Below are positions 22,127-30,708 of a stretch of DNA of 64,000 bases, piece after piece. Source of the stretch: Propionibacterium australiense (GTDB taxonomy: Bacteria > Actinomycetota > Actinomycetes > Propionibacteriales > Propionibacteriaceae); assembly GCF_003666605.1 (NCBI RefSeq), contig NZ_RCIV01000013.1:1-64000 (forward strand), read 5' to 3'. The notes beneath the pieces are model-generated. The model was not told the DNA's origin and ran no database searches. It saw nothing but the letters and a program-made list of their open reading frames with translations. A program made the translations under genes and the position numbers. The stretch's first letter is position 1, and each line of letters starts with the position of its first letter.

Positions 22127-23326
22127 TTAAGTCGCATCACGTCGAGTCGCATCCGGGCGGGCGCCGTCCTGCCCGGCACGCCGCGGCAGCCGGGCCAGGA
22201 TCCGCCAGCCGTCCTCGTGCGGGCCCGCCATCAGCTGCCCGCCGAGCAGCTCGCAGCGCATGCGCATGCCCTCGACGCCCAGCCCCGAGCCGCTGATACC
22301 CGGTGCCGGCCGGGTCGCCCGGGCGTTGGTGACCGACAGCTCCACCCAGCCGTCCGTCTCGGTGAGGGTGACGTCGATCCGTGCCCCTGGGGCGTGGCGG
22401 TGGGCGTTGGTCAGCGATTCCTGGACGATCCGGTACAGGGCCATCTCCACGGCGGGCGAGACGAGCGGCTGGGTCGGCATGTCGAGGACGATGTCCGGGT
22501 TGATGGCCCTGGCCCCGCGCAGCAGATCGGACAGATCGGCGAGTGCCGGCTGGGGAGCGGTGGGCGCCGGTGAGCCGGCCCGGAGGATGCCGACCACCTC
22601 GTGCAGGTTCTCGCTGGCCCTTGAGGCCTCGGAGGTCAACTCGGCGAGCAGTTCACCGGCCCGCCGGGGGTTCCTGGCCAGCATCTGCCGGGCGAGCCGT
22701 GCGTCGAGCAGCACGGCGGTCATGTGGTGGGAGGCCACGTCGTGCAGTTCGCGGGCCATGAGACCACGCTGCTCCTCAAGGGCCCTGGCGATCCGCGCCT
22801 CGCGTTCGGCGCGTTCGGCCCGCAGCAGGGCCTCCGCCCCTGCCGCCCGCTCGTCGGCGGCGCGCAGCCACGCGCCGGTGAGCGTGGGTGCCGCGACGAA
22901 GAGACATCCTGAGGCGAATCCGATCATCGCGCGCAGAGCGACCGGCGTGGGATCATCGCCCGGCAGGGCGAGGACGAAGATGACGACCGTGGTCGCGGTG
23001 AACAGGCCGGCGGCGCCCCAGGCGAGGCGGGCCCGCGTGCGGCGCCCCAGCCAGTAGGCCAGGGGCAGCTGGACGAGGGCCTGCGTCGCGTAGGGATTGT
23101 GCAGCGCGAGAGCCGCCGCCAGGCATGCCACGTGGCAGATCGTGAGCCCCAGCAACGGGCGGGCCGGGAGCACCAGGGCGCAGACGACGCCGAGCAGTAC
23201 CGCTCCGGCACCCATGATGACCTGCTCGGTCGTCCCGCCGATCACGCTGAGCGCGGTGAGGAGGCCGGCCAGCACCGTACCGAACGCGACGTGGCGTGCT
23301 GCCGGGGTGGCGTGCCTTGCCGCCAT
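22127..23326 (-). CDS. NarL-type sensor histidine kinase (HisKA_3)
   Basis: A 399-residue kinase with about six N-terminal membrane segments (residues 10-150), a short coiled-coil, then the phosphoacceptor region L-M-A-R-E-L-H-D-V-A-S-H-H-M. A HATPase domain with the G-S-G-L-G-V-E-G-M-R glycine-rich loop follows. The start could be a GTG at 23335, but GGTGAGG and AGGGGG upstream suit the ATG at 23326. The divergent response regulator (23556) is its evident partner. The stimulus cannot be told from the short extracytoplasmic loops, so sensing is probably within or at the membrane. Confidence 0.88.
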   Translation of the reverse strand: MAARHATPAARHVAFGTVLAGLLTALSVIGGTTEQVIMGAGAVLLGVVCALVLPARPLLGLTICHVACLAAALALHNPYATQALVQLPLAYWLGRRTRARLAWGAAGLFTATTVVIFVLALPGDDPTPVALRAMIGFASGCLFVAAPTLTGAWLRAADERAAGAEALLRAERAEREARIARALEEQRGLMARELHDVASHHMTAVLLDARLARQMLARNPRRAGELLAELTSEASRASENLHEVVGILRAGSPAPTAPQPALADLSDLLRGARAINPDIVLDMPTQPLVSPAVEMALYRIVQESLTNAHRHAPGARIDVTLTETDGWVELSVTNARATRPAPGISGSGLGVEGMRMRCELLGGQLMAGPHEDGWRILARLPRRAGQDGARPDATRRDAT

Positions 23327-23555
23327 GAGCCTCACCCCCTGGTCCTGCGTGCCCGGGCCCGCCGGAGCAGCCGGGCTCCAACCGGAACTGTACGCAGCCC
23401 GGCCCGCCGCCGTGGCCGGTGACGGCGACAGAGGTCAGGGGCTCCCGGCCGGTGAACCCGCTGCACGAACAACCCGGCCGGCCCTATCGTGGAGACGGTC
23501 GACAGCCCCGGCGCCCCGGACCGGTCCGGGGCGTCTCGCAGGGATGGGAGGGCCG

Positions 23556-24248
23556 ATGCAGAACACCCCGACGAGCGGCCGGTCTCACTCCCGCGCGGGG
23601 GAACCGGTCACCGTGCTCATCGCGGACGACCAGGAGATCGTCCGCCGCGGGCTGGGCGATTTCCTGTCCGAGACCCCCGGGCTCAGGGTGGTCGGCCAGG
23701 CCGGTACGGGGCGTGAGGCGGTGCGGCTCGCGGCCCGTGTCCGGCCCGACGTCGTCCTCATGGACCTGAGGATGCCGGACGGCGACGGGCTGTGGGCCAG
23801 CGGGCAGATCCTGGCGGCGCCGGAACCGGCGAGAGTCCTCGTCCTGACGACCTTCGACCTCGACGAGTACCTGTTCGCGGCCATGGACCTGGGCGTGGCC
23901 GGTTTCGCGAACAAGGACCTCGACCTTGACGAGCTGGCCGGGGCGGTCCGCACCGTCGCCGACGGCGGTTGCTGGCTGTCGCCGCGGGCCGCGGCCAGGC
24001 TCGCCGGTGAGTTCGCCCGGCGCGGGCCGGCCGGTGCCCCGGCCGGTGGCGACCCGCAGACCCTCACGGCAAGGGAGCGTCAGGTGGCGGCCCTGGTCGC
24101 CGAGGGCCTCAGCAACCAGCAGATCGCCCGCCGCCTGAACCTCGAGGTGACCACGGTGAAGGCCCACGTCGGCTCGATCCTCACCCGCCTGGACATGACG
24201 AACCGCGTGCAGGTCGCCATCTGGGCCCACGATCACCGGCTCGGCTGA
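23556..24248 (+). CDS. NarL/LuxR-family response regulator
   Basis: A 230-residue two-domain regulator. The receiver domain begins V-T-V-L-I-A-D-D-Q-E-I-V-R, with the phospho-acceptor Asp in V-V-L-M-D-L-R-M-P-D-G-D-G and a K in the A-N-K-D-L-D segment. A LuxR-type HTH follows: L-T-A-R-E-R-Q-V-A-A-L-V-A-E-G-L-S-N-Q-Q-I-A and V-T-T-V-K-A-H-V-G. The frame is open much further upstream, but GGGAGG at 23547-23552 places the start at the ATG 23556. It is divergent from the sensor kinase. Confidence 0.92.
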   Translation: MQNTPTSGRSHSRAGEPVTVLIADDQEIVRRGLGDFLSETPGLRVVGQAGTGREAVRLAARVRPDVVLMDLRMPDGDGLWASGQILAAPEPARVLVLTTFDLDEYLFAAMDLGVAGFANKDLDLDELAGAVRTVADGGCWLSPRAAARLAGEFARRGPAGAPAGGDPQTLTARERQVAALVAEGLSNQQIARRLNLEVTTVKAHVGSILTRLDMTNRVQVAIWAHDHRLG

Positions 24249-24259
24249 AACCCGGACGG

Positions 24260-24279
24260 CTCAGGCCAGCAGGCCGCGG
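24260..24279 (+). repeat. Left 20-bp direct repeat flanking the XRE/ImmA/PIN cassette (att-like)
   Basis: CTCAGGCCAGCAGGCCGCGG matches 26316-26335 at 19 of 20 bases. The copy at 26316 is the 3' end and stop of the SNF2 helicase gene. This copy reads the same five residues R-G-L-L-A plus stop on the minus strand, and the single difference is a synonymous third base. Homology ends on both sides. This is the pattern left when a mobile element inserts at a gene 3' end. Confidence 0.65.
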
Positions 24280-24338
24280 GGCATGCTCGAACCCCATCCT
24301 TGTGGCCACGCCATGCGTCAGTGTAACCGCCACGATAA

Positions 24339-24990
24339 TTACACAGAGGGCCACGGAGGGTGCTTCGTCAGTCCCGTCACCTTCACATCCCTGGGCAATG
24401 CCTCGTCGAGGTTGGCCATCGCCTGGTACTTCGTGAGGAATGTGGCTTGGGAATCGAATGCGCCGGCCTCAATGGCCCAAGACAGGAGTGTCAGCGTGTC
24501 CGCGTGCTGGATCCGACCGCCCGGGACGTGCTGGCCCTGCATGTGCTGCATGGCGAGTGCCCTCGCCTGCTGCCTTGTCTTCCGCGTGCCCGCCTCATCG
24601 TCGCAGACCAGGATCACCTGCTTTCCCGCACGGGCGAGCAGCACGCCGTGCAGAATAGCCATGTTCTCCCCGCGGTCCTTCGGGCGTGCGTACATGTCAT
24701 CGAAAATCCATGCCGAAGACACTGCGGCAACATCTCCGCAATTCATCGGTCGGGTTGTCCGGGAGCACTTGCTTGAAGCGGTCCGGGAGCCGAGGCCAGA
24801 CCTCCGCGGCCCGTTTGAACTGTCGCCGTCTCTTCGGTGTGTCAGTGATTTCGAAGTTCACAGCCTCAGGGACGTTCACAATGCGGTGTCCCAGGGCTGC
24901 CAAGAGCTGGCGCACGCAATCGGTGGTGAGGAATTTGAAAAGGGGGGCCGTGTCGAAGATGAAGAAGGGGTCCGTGTCAGGTTTGTGCAT
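24339..24990 (-). pseudogene. PIN-like domain protein, interrupted by a +1 frameshift
   Basis: Two overlapping frames together make one PIN-like protein of about 216 residues. The first (24990 down to the stop at 24697) has a hydrophobic strand with Asp13 (F-I-F-D-T-A-P-L) and V-P-E-A-V-N-F-E. The second (to 24339) has R-P-K-D-R-G-E-N and V-C-D-D-E-A-G-T-R, the expected later acidic positions of a PIN nuclease. The frames join at a run of four T (AAAA at 24703-24706 on the plus strand). With three T the reading becomes G-M-D-F-D-D-M and continues without a stop. The ATG at 24990 overlaps the protease stop by one base. It is a real decay event, a sequencing error or slippage; I cannot decide. 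Confidence 0.6.
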
Positions 24991-25823
24991 CAATCGGCGC
25001 CGCCCGTGAGTAGTGCCAACTCTTCCGCGGTGAGACCACCACTGGCGTCCGTCGGACGTGCAGGCGCGACGTCATCGGTCTTCATGGGCCGAATGCCCTC
25101 CGCCTCCAACCGTGCTGCCACAATGCGCGGGTCGCGCTCGCCCTCCAGCCGTGCAATGGCCGCGGGCGTGATGAGATCCCAGCGGTACGCATAGGTGGCT
25201 CGTGCCAGGAGTTCCTGCGGTGCCCGAGGTGTCCTGGCTTGGTCAACGAGCGCCTGGTACTCCGCGCGCCACCCGAACTGTGAAGCGAGGCTCCCCGAGG
25301 TCATCGAGTTCCACTCACGGTAGGCGTCCTGGTCGATGGCGCCGATCTCTCGCAGCTGGATCGCCACCATGCCAGGCGAGGCCATGTACCTCTGCACGAG
25401 GTCTGACAGCAGGGCGAGGGTGGCCGCTGCGCTGTTCGCTGCGGCCTTGGCGGCATCGGCGGCATCGAGAGGGACGAGAAGGTGCCGGGCGAAGGCATCC
25501 GCCTGGATCTCCTCCGGCGTGCGCTCCCCCCAGTCGCCGTGGTCGAGATACCGGTCCACGTTACTCAGCCGCAAGTGCCCCAACTCGTGGGCCAGCGTCG
25601 ACCTGAGTCGCATCGGATGGACTGTGCATCCGACCGCCATCATGTACCGATCGCCGAGGCGCATGGTCATGCCATGCCCCGGCGCAGGCGCATCGACGTA
25701 GGCGACGCCGATGCCCATCGTCCGCTCGATGAGCCGCGCCATGTTCACGATCGGTTCGGCACCCAGGTTGAACTCGAGCCGAAACTCCTCAGCCGCTTCC
25801 CGGCCAGCACTCTCGTTGCTCAC
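24990..25823 (-). CDS. ImmA/IrrE-family metallopeptidase (COG2856)
   Basis: A 277-residue protein with a zinc-protease core. The H-E-L-G-H motif lies at residues 79-83 within S-T-L-A-H-E-L-G-H-L-R, and E-E-I-Q-A-D-A-F-A-R-H-L-L-V-P (about 104-118) carries the likely third ligand. This arrangement is typical of ImmA/IrrE proteins, which cleave or inactivate a partner XRE repressor in ICEBs1 and Deinococcus. The C-terminal half (about 150-277) is helical, and I do not recognise it. It overlaps the XRE stop by four bases and the PIN-like start by one, so the three genes are a single translationally coupled unit. Confidence 0.88.
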   Translation of the reverse strand: MSNESAGREAAEEFRLEFNLGAEPIVNMARLIERTMGIGVAYVDAPAPGHGMTMRLGDRYMMAVGCTVHPMRLRSTLAHELGHLRLSNVDRYLDHGDWGERTPEEIQADAFARHLLVPLDAADAAKAAANSAAATLALLSDLVQRYMASPGMVAIQLREIGAIDQDAYREWNSMTSGSLASQFGWRAEYQALVDQARTPRAPQELLARATYAYRWDLITPAAIARLEGERDPRIVAARLEAEGIRPMKTDDVAPARPTDASGGLTAEELALLTGGAD

Positions 25824-26161
25824 GCGACTTCCGGTACGCCGAGCTCGTCGAGGCGTCGGGCCAGCCCGAAGGCATAGATCATGTAGTCGGCGAGGGCCTT
25901 GGAACCAGCATCATCCGTCCGGCCGGCACATAGCACCTGATCGGCCAGGGTGTTGGTGCCCAGCAGATCGGCGACCAGTACGCCGCAGGCGTCAGCCAGA
26001 ACCGACAATTCCGCGATCGATGCCTCTCGGTGCCCGGCCTCGATCCGGTGGATCGTCGACTGCGAGATCCCGGTGTACTGCTCCAGGTCACGCTGAGTCA
26101 GCCCGAGGGTTTCACGTGCTTCGACCAACCGCCTCCCGATCCGAGCATCAACATCAGACAT
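25820..26161 (-). CDS. XRE-family transcriptional regulator
   Basis: A 113-residue protein whose residues about 8-62 form a helix-turn-helix of the lambda-cro/XRE type (L-G-L-T-Q-R-D-L-E-Q-Y-T-G-I-S-Q-S-T-I-H-R). The C-terminal 50 residues are helical. It heads the XRE-protease-PIN operon and would be the repressor of its own promoter and the target of the protease. The 160 bp upstream, up to the helicase stop, contain its promoter, but I could not fix an operator. The gene and the two behind it have visibly more A/T in third positions than the helicase. Confidence 0.87.
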   Translation of the reverse strand: MSDVDARIGRRLVEARETLGLTQRDLEQYTGISQSTIHRIEAGHREASIAELSVLADACGVLVADLLGTNTLADQVLCAGRTDDAGSKALADYMIYAFGLARRLDELGVPEVA

Positions 26162-26315
26162 GGTGAATCACGCTCCTCAGTTTTTGATTCTACTCCACGG
26201 GTGGCCGCCCGTCAGCCCCTTGTTGGCTGAGAAGAGATCGTTCGCGTCACACGCCATCCGGTCGCACCACTGAGGGCACCACCATCCCCGAGTACAGATT
26301 TCCGGCCGGGTCCAT

Positions 26316-26335
26316 CTCAGGCCAGCAGCCCGCGG
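26316..26335 (+). repeat. Right 20-bp direct repeat (att-like), overlapping the helicase stop codon
   Basis: CTCAGGCCAGCAGCCCGCGG is the partner of 24260-24279 (19/20). It contains the stop codon and the last five codons of the SNF2 helicase gene on the minus strand. An element entering here would keep the helicase reading frame intact, which is what is seen. Confidence 0.65.
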
Positions 26336-29300
26336 ATGTCGTCCAGGGTCAGGGCGCCGCTGCTCAGCGCCTCGTCGCCCACCACCTGGTCGAACAGATC
26401 GCGTTTGCGCTGCTGCAGCTCCACGACCTTCTCCTCGACGGTGTCGGCCGACACGAGACGGTAGACCATCACCTGCTTGTCCTGGCCGATGCGGTGGGTG
26501 CGGTCGATGGCCTGGCGCTCGGCGGCCGGGTTCCACCACGGGTCGAGGACGAAGACGTAGTCGGCCTCGGTGAGGGTGAGGCCGAAGCCGCCGGCCTTCA
26601 GCGAGATGAGGAACGCCGTCGCGTCGCCCTCCTTGAAGGCCCGCACCCGCTCCTCGCGGCGGCGGGTGCGCCCGTCCAGGTACTCCCAGCCGATCTGCTC
26701 CTCGCTGAGCCGGTCGCGGACCAGCCGCAGGAAGCTCGTGAACTGGCTGAACACGAGCGCCCGGTGCCCGGCCTGGGCCAGCGAGTGCAGCTGTTCGACG
26801 AGCGAGTCGATCTTCTCCGAGCCGACGGCCAGGTCGCTCTTGTCCAGCAGGCCCGGGTGCAGGCTGAGCTGGCGCAGCCGGGTGAGGGCGGCGAGGATCT
26901 CGATGCGATGCGTGCGCGCATTGTCGTCGAGCAGGCCCAGGACCCGCATCCGGGTGGCGGCCAGCTCGCGGTCGTAGATGCGGCGGTGGGCGCGGCTCAG
27001 CGCGATCGGCACGACGAACTCCTGCTTGGGCGGCAGCTCGGCGGCCACCTGCTCCTTGGTGCGGCGCAGCATGAGCGGGCGGGTGCGCCGGTGCAGCAGC
27101 TCCAGCCGGTCCGGCTGCTCGCCCGACTCGATCGGGCGGGCGAAGGCGGTCTGGAAGTGCTTCGGTTCGGGGAACAGGCCCGGCGCCGCGATCGACAGCA
27201 GGCTCCACAGGTCCATCAGGGAGTTCTCCAGCGGTGTGCCGGTGATGACCAGCCGCATGCGCGCCAGCAGGCGCCGCACGATGGAATAGGTCTTGGCGGT
27301 GTGGTTCTTGACGAACTGCGCCTCGTCGAGCACGAGCAGCCCCCACTCGAGCGAGGTGAAACTCGCCTCGTCCAGCCGCACGAGCGTGTACGAGGCCACG
27401 ACGATGTCGGCGTCCTCGACCGCCCGGGCGAGCGGGACACCGGACTTGCTGGCCGTCTGGTCGATGACGACGACCCGCAGCGAGGGCGCGAACTTGCCGG
27501 TCTCGCCCGTCCACGCGGCCATGACCGAGGTGGGGGCGATGACCAGCGCCGGGTGCGTCAGCTCACCGTCCTGCTTGGCGCGCGCGATGAGTGCCAGGGT
27601 CTGCAGCGTCTTGCCCAGGCCCATGTCGTCGGCGAGGATGCCGCCGAGCCCGGCCGTCCACAGGGCACTCAGCCACTGGTAGCCCTCGACCTGGTAGGGA
27701 CGCAGCTCGGCCCCGATCGTGCCCGGCACGGCGGGCGGCGTGGTCTCGTCGAGGCGCAGGAGCGCGGCGACCGAGCGCTGCCAGCGTGCCGAGGCGGCGG
27801 TGATGACGCCGGATGCCTGCAGGTCCTGCCACATGCCCAGGTCCCAGCGGCTCAGACGCATCCGGCCGGTCTCCGGGTCGGCGAGACGCGACGCCTCGTC
27901 GGCGAGGTGCCGCAGCGGGTCCAGCTCGGGTCGCTCCAGGTCGATCCAGGCCCCGTCGTCGAGCAGGACGTGGTCGTCCCCGGCGGCCATGGCCGTCAGC
28001 AGCAGCGTCACCGGCACCTGCCGGTCGCCGACCTGGACCCCGACCGACAGGCCGAACCAGTCGGTCGAGTGGGCGAGCGTGGCGTCCTCGATGGCCGAGG
28101 TGGCCCCGAGGGGTCCGTCGGGCTCGTCGTCGAAGATCTCGATGCTCAGCCGCGGGGCGGCGGTGAGCTCGGTGTAGCCGGGGCGCACCCCGATGGACTC
28201 GACGAGCACATCGGGGTCGGCCTCCAGCACCGGCAGCCCGTGGGCGACGAAGTCGAGCAGCGCGCGCCCGGACAGCTCGGCCGACAAGCCGCCGACGAGG
28301 GCGTGCACCCGGTCGAGGAGCCGGCGCGTCTGGTCGCTGATGAGGCCGGCAGGGCAGCGCTCGAGTTCGAGCCGGGTGCTGTGGCCGGCCGAGGCGAGGG
28401 TGACGCCGCTGCGCAGCGACGCCCGCCCGAGCTGGCTGAAGTCGATCTGCACCCACACCCCGCTGACCGGCGGCTCGTTGATGTCGACCCTCTCGTCACT
28501 GCTCGTCAACTGCACGTGCCCGCGCAGCTGCGGGGCGTACAGGCTCAGGAAGCGCGGCAGGTCCGCGGCCGGCAGTGCCAGTGCGGGTGCCGCGGCGAGC
28601 AGGGGGCGCACCGCCTGGTCGACGGAGTGGTCGAGCTCGGTGAGGCGCAGTTCACCGCGGGGCTCGGTGCGCAGGATGCCGTGGGCGGGTTCGCCGAGCA
28701 GCGTCCAGCCGGGCCGGAAGGGCTCGATGCGGTCCTCGTGCCGCAGCTGCACCTGCAGCTCGTAGTCGTCGCCGGATGCGGCCAGATCGAGGCAGAGCGA
28801 GGCCTTCGCCGGGTCCAGGTGCACGCGGGCGTGGCGGCGGTCGCCCAGGTCGTGCAGCAGTTCGACGCCCGCGCCGACGGCCCGGCGCAGCTGCGCCCAG
28901 ACCTCGGCCGGCAGTGACTCGAGCGTCGTGCGGTTCATCGCGTAGGTGTCATCGGCGCTCAGCAGCTGCGCCAGCCCCAGGACGGCGGCGCGCTGGTCGG
29001 AGCGGGCCTGCACCATGGCGGGGGAGTCGATGAGGTCGCGCCAGCGCACGCGCTTGCTCACCCAGTCGCCGTCCACGCTCGTGCGCAGCAGGTGCAGGTG
29101 CCAGCGCCCCGACGAGGAGTAGTCGTAGCCGGCCATGCCGGCGCTCTCGAAGACGACGGCGAGTTTGCGGGTGCCGCCCTGTTCGGGGGCCAGCCGGGCC
29201 ATGGCGCGCTCCCACGAGCTGGTCGGTGCCGGTGTCGCGTCCGCGGTCCTGCCCTCGAGGACGAGCTGAGCGGCCGAACGGCTGCTCATGAGCAGCGCGG

Positions 29301-29604
29301 CCGCGTGCTTGCAGTCCTTGCCCTTCGGGCAGGTGCACGAGTCCGACCAGGTGACGACGCGCTGGCCCGCGCAGATGAAACGGATCGAGGTGTCGTACGG
29401 CGACGACAGGGTGCCCTGCACGTGTCCCGACAGCGTCGCGGTGTCCAACCGGACGTCGGTGACGACACCGGCCTGGCCGGCGTAGGCGGCACCCCGCTCG
29501 AACGAACGCTGCGGGTAGTGGTTGAGCAGGATCTCATCGCTCAACCTGGCCAGCCAGCGCAGCTGGACCGAGGCCGCGGGATCGTAGTCGAGGTGCGCGT
29601 TCAT
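26317..29604 (-). CDS. SWIM-zinc-finger SNF2-family helicase
   Basis: A 1095-residue Swi2/Snf2 ATPase. A SWIM zinc finger (C-T-C-P-K-G-K-D-C-K-H) lies at about residues 88-98. A long middle region follows, then the helicase core: motif I D-D-M-G-L-G-K-T (about 656), motif II L-D-E-A-Q (about 756), and motif VI D-R-T-H-R-I-G-Q (about 1030). The frame is open to 29811, but the ATG at 29604 begins the conserved protein. Such single-strand helicases with SWIM domains occur as housekeeping genes in many actinobacteria and also near defence genes. Its 3' end appears to have served as the integration site of the neighbouring cassette. Confidence 0.9.
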   Translation of the reverse strand: MNAHLDYDPAASVQLRWLARLSDEILLNHYPQRSFERGAAYAGQAGVVTDVRLDTATLSGHVQGTLSSPYDTSIRFICAGQRVVTWSDSCTCPKGKDCKHAAALLMSSRSAAQLVLEGRTADATPAPTSSWERAMARLAPEQGGTRKLAVVFESAGMAGYDYSSSGRWHLHLLRTSVDGDWVSKRVRWRDLIDSPAMVQARSDQRAAVLGLAQLLSADDTYAMNRTTLESLPAEVWAQLRRAVGAGVELLHDLGDRRHARVHLDPAKASLCLDLAASGDDYELQVQLRHEDRIEPFRPGWTLLGEPAHGILRTEPRGELRLTELDHSVDQAVRPLLAAAPALALPAADLPRFLSLYAPQLRGHVQLTSSDERVDINEPPVSGVWVQIDFSQLGRASLRSGVTLASAGHSTRLELERCPAGLISDQTRRLLDRVHALVGGLSAELSGRALLDFVAHGLPVLEADPDVLVESIGVRPGYTELTAAPRLSIEIFDDEPDGPLGATSAIEDATLAHSTDWFGLSVGVQVGDRQVPVTLLLTAMAAGDDHVLLDDGAWIDLERPELDPLRHLADEASRLADPETGRMRLSRWDLGMWQDLQASGVITAASARWQRSVAALLRLDETTPPAVPGTIGAELRPYQVEGYQWLSALWTAGLGGILADDMGLGKTLQTLALIARAKQDGELTHPALVIAPTSVMAAWTGETGKFAPSLRVVVIDQTASKSGVPLARAVEDADIVVASYTLVRLDEASFTSLEWGLLVLDEAQFVKNHTAKTYSIVRRLLARMRLVITGTPLENSLMDLWSLLSIAAPGLFPEPKHFQTAFARPIESGEQPDRLELLHRRTRPLMLRRTKEQVAAELPPKQEFVVPIALSRAHRRIYDRELAATRMRVLGLLDDNARTHRIEILAALTRLRQLSLHPGLLDKSDLAVGSEKIDSLVEQLHSLAQAGHRALVFSQFTSFLRLVRDRLSEEQIGWEYLDGRTRRREERVRAFKEGDATAFLISLKAGGFGLTLTEADYVFVLDPWWNPAAERQAIDRTHRIGQDKQVMVYRLVSADTVEEKVVELQQRKRDLFDQVVGDEALSSGALTLDDIRGLLA

Positions 29605-29912
29605 CCGGCCAAGTCTAGGCATGATTGCCGGACGAGGCGAAGTGGGGAACGCCGGGCTGCCGGTGCTGCCGCGGGCAGGCGGCCCAGCCGACGGGCCGCA
29701 CCGCACCGCCCCGGCCAGGGCGCTGATCCGCCGCGGCACGAATCGGGCCGGGGACTCCGCCGAAGCTCTCAGGGTCTCTGCGACGCGGCTCCAGCGCCGA
29801 GCCAGGTGCACCGTGCCCGGCGGGGGACACCGACCCGGGCCGTTCCCCCCTCGTTGCGCGGTTCGGCCTCCCTCACGCTGGGTGTACGCGCCCCGCCCAC
29901 TAGGCTCACGGT
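29605..29912. other. Intergenic region between the helicase and endonuclease IV genes
   Basis: This 308-bp divergent stretch has no supported gene. Short open frames overlapping it are GC-frame artefacts. A CGCCGAAG / CTCTCAGG pair near 29758-29775 recalls glycine-riboswitch words, but the fold is absent. TAGGCT near 29900 could be a -10 for the endonuclease gene. Confidence 0.5.
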
Positions 29913-30707
29913 ATGTCAGTTCGGATCGGTTCTCACGTCGACGAGAAGGACCCCGTTGGTGAGGCTGCCGTGCGCGGCGCCGAGGTCGCCCAGATCAGCC
30001 TGGGCGACCCGCAGAGCTGGAAGGGGCCGGTCCTCGACTACGAGGGCGGTCCGCAGGCGCTGCGTGCCGCCGCCGAGGCGGCGGACCTGATGCTCGTCGT
30101 CCACGCGCCCTTCGTCATCAACGTGGCCAGCACCAACAACCGCATCCGGGTGCCGAGCCGCCGCCTGCTGCAGAAGCACGTCGACATGGCGGCCGAACTC
30201 GGCGCGATCGGGGTCGTCGTCCACGGCGGCCACGTCACGGCGAAGGACGACCCCGAGGCCGGCTACGCGAACTGGGTCAAGGCCGTGGACGGGCTGGACG
30301 CCAAGGTACCGATCCTCATCGAGAACACGGCGGGCGGGCAGCACGCCATGGCCCGCCGCCTGGAGTCCCTCGACAGGCTGTGGACGGCGCTCGGGGCGGT
30401 CGACGGCGGCGACAGGATCGGCTTCTGCCTCGACACCTGCCACGCCCACGGCGCCGGGCTGGGGCTCGACGGCCTCGTCGAGCGGGTCATGGCCGTCACC
30501 GGACGCATCGACCTGGTGCACGCCAACGATTCCCGCGACGAACCGGGCACCGGTGCGGACCGGCACGCCAATCTCGGCCAGGGCCTGGCCGACGCCGAGG
30601 CCATCGCACGCATCGTCGCCACGGCCGGGGCACCCGCCATCGTCGAGACCCCCGGCGGGGCCGAGGCCCAGGCCGCCGACATCGCCTGGCTGCGAGCGAG
30701 GATCTGA
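29913..30707 (+). CDS. nfo: Deoxyribonuclease IV (AP endonuclease)
   Basis: A 264-residue TIM-barrel AP endonuclease of the EndoIV family that would cut 5' to abasic sites in base-excision repair. Zinc-ligand motifs are visible: V-V-H-G-G-H, I-E-N-T-A-G-G, C-L-D-T-C-H-A-H-G-A-G, V-H-A-N-D-S-R-D-E-P-G-T-G-A-D-R-H with N-L-G-Q-G, and P-x-I-V-E-T-P-G-G. Compared with E. coli Nfo (285 aa) it is slightly short. Its stop is one base before the fadD ATG, so the two may be transcribed together even though their functions are unrelated. Confidence 0.93.
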   Translation: MSVRIGSHVDEKDPVGEAAVRGAEVAQISLGDPQSWKGPVLDYEGGPQALRAAAEAADLMLVVHAPFVINVASTNNRIRVPSRRLLQKHVDMAAELGAIGVVVHGGHVTAKDDPEAGYANWVKAVDGLDAKVPILIENTAGGQHAMARRLESLDRLWTALGAVDGGDRIGFCLDTCHAHGAGLGLDGLVERVMAVTGRIDLVHANDSRDEPGTGADRHANLGQGLADAEAIARIVATAGAPAIVETPGGAEAQAADIAWLRARI

Positions 30708-30708
30708 C

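Noticed and set aside
18419-22573. Very long open frame (1384 codons) opposite ackA-pta.
   Set aside because: It is a GC-frame artefact antisense to strongly conserved genes, with low-complexity G/A/D-rich composition.
24280-24300. Possible tRNA remnant (GGGGTTCGAGC on the minus strand) beside the left repeat, as the true integration site.
   Set aside because: The T-stem does not pair and no other tRNA part is present; the helicase 3' end explains the repeat better.
29740-29790. Words resembling a glycine riboswitch (CGCCGAAG, CTCTCAGG) before the endonuclease IV gene.
   Set aside because: The intervening helices and the second core element are missing, and the downstream gene has no link to glycine.
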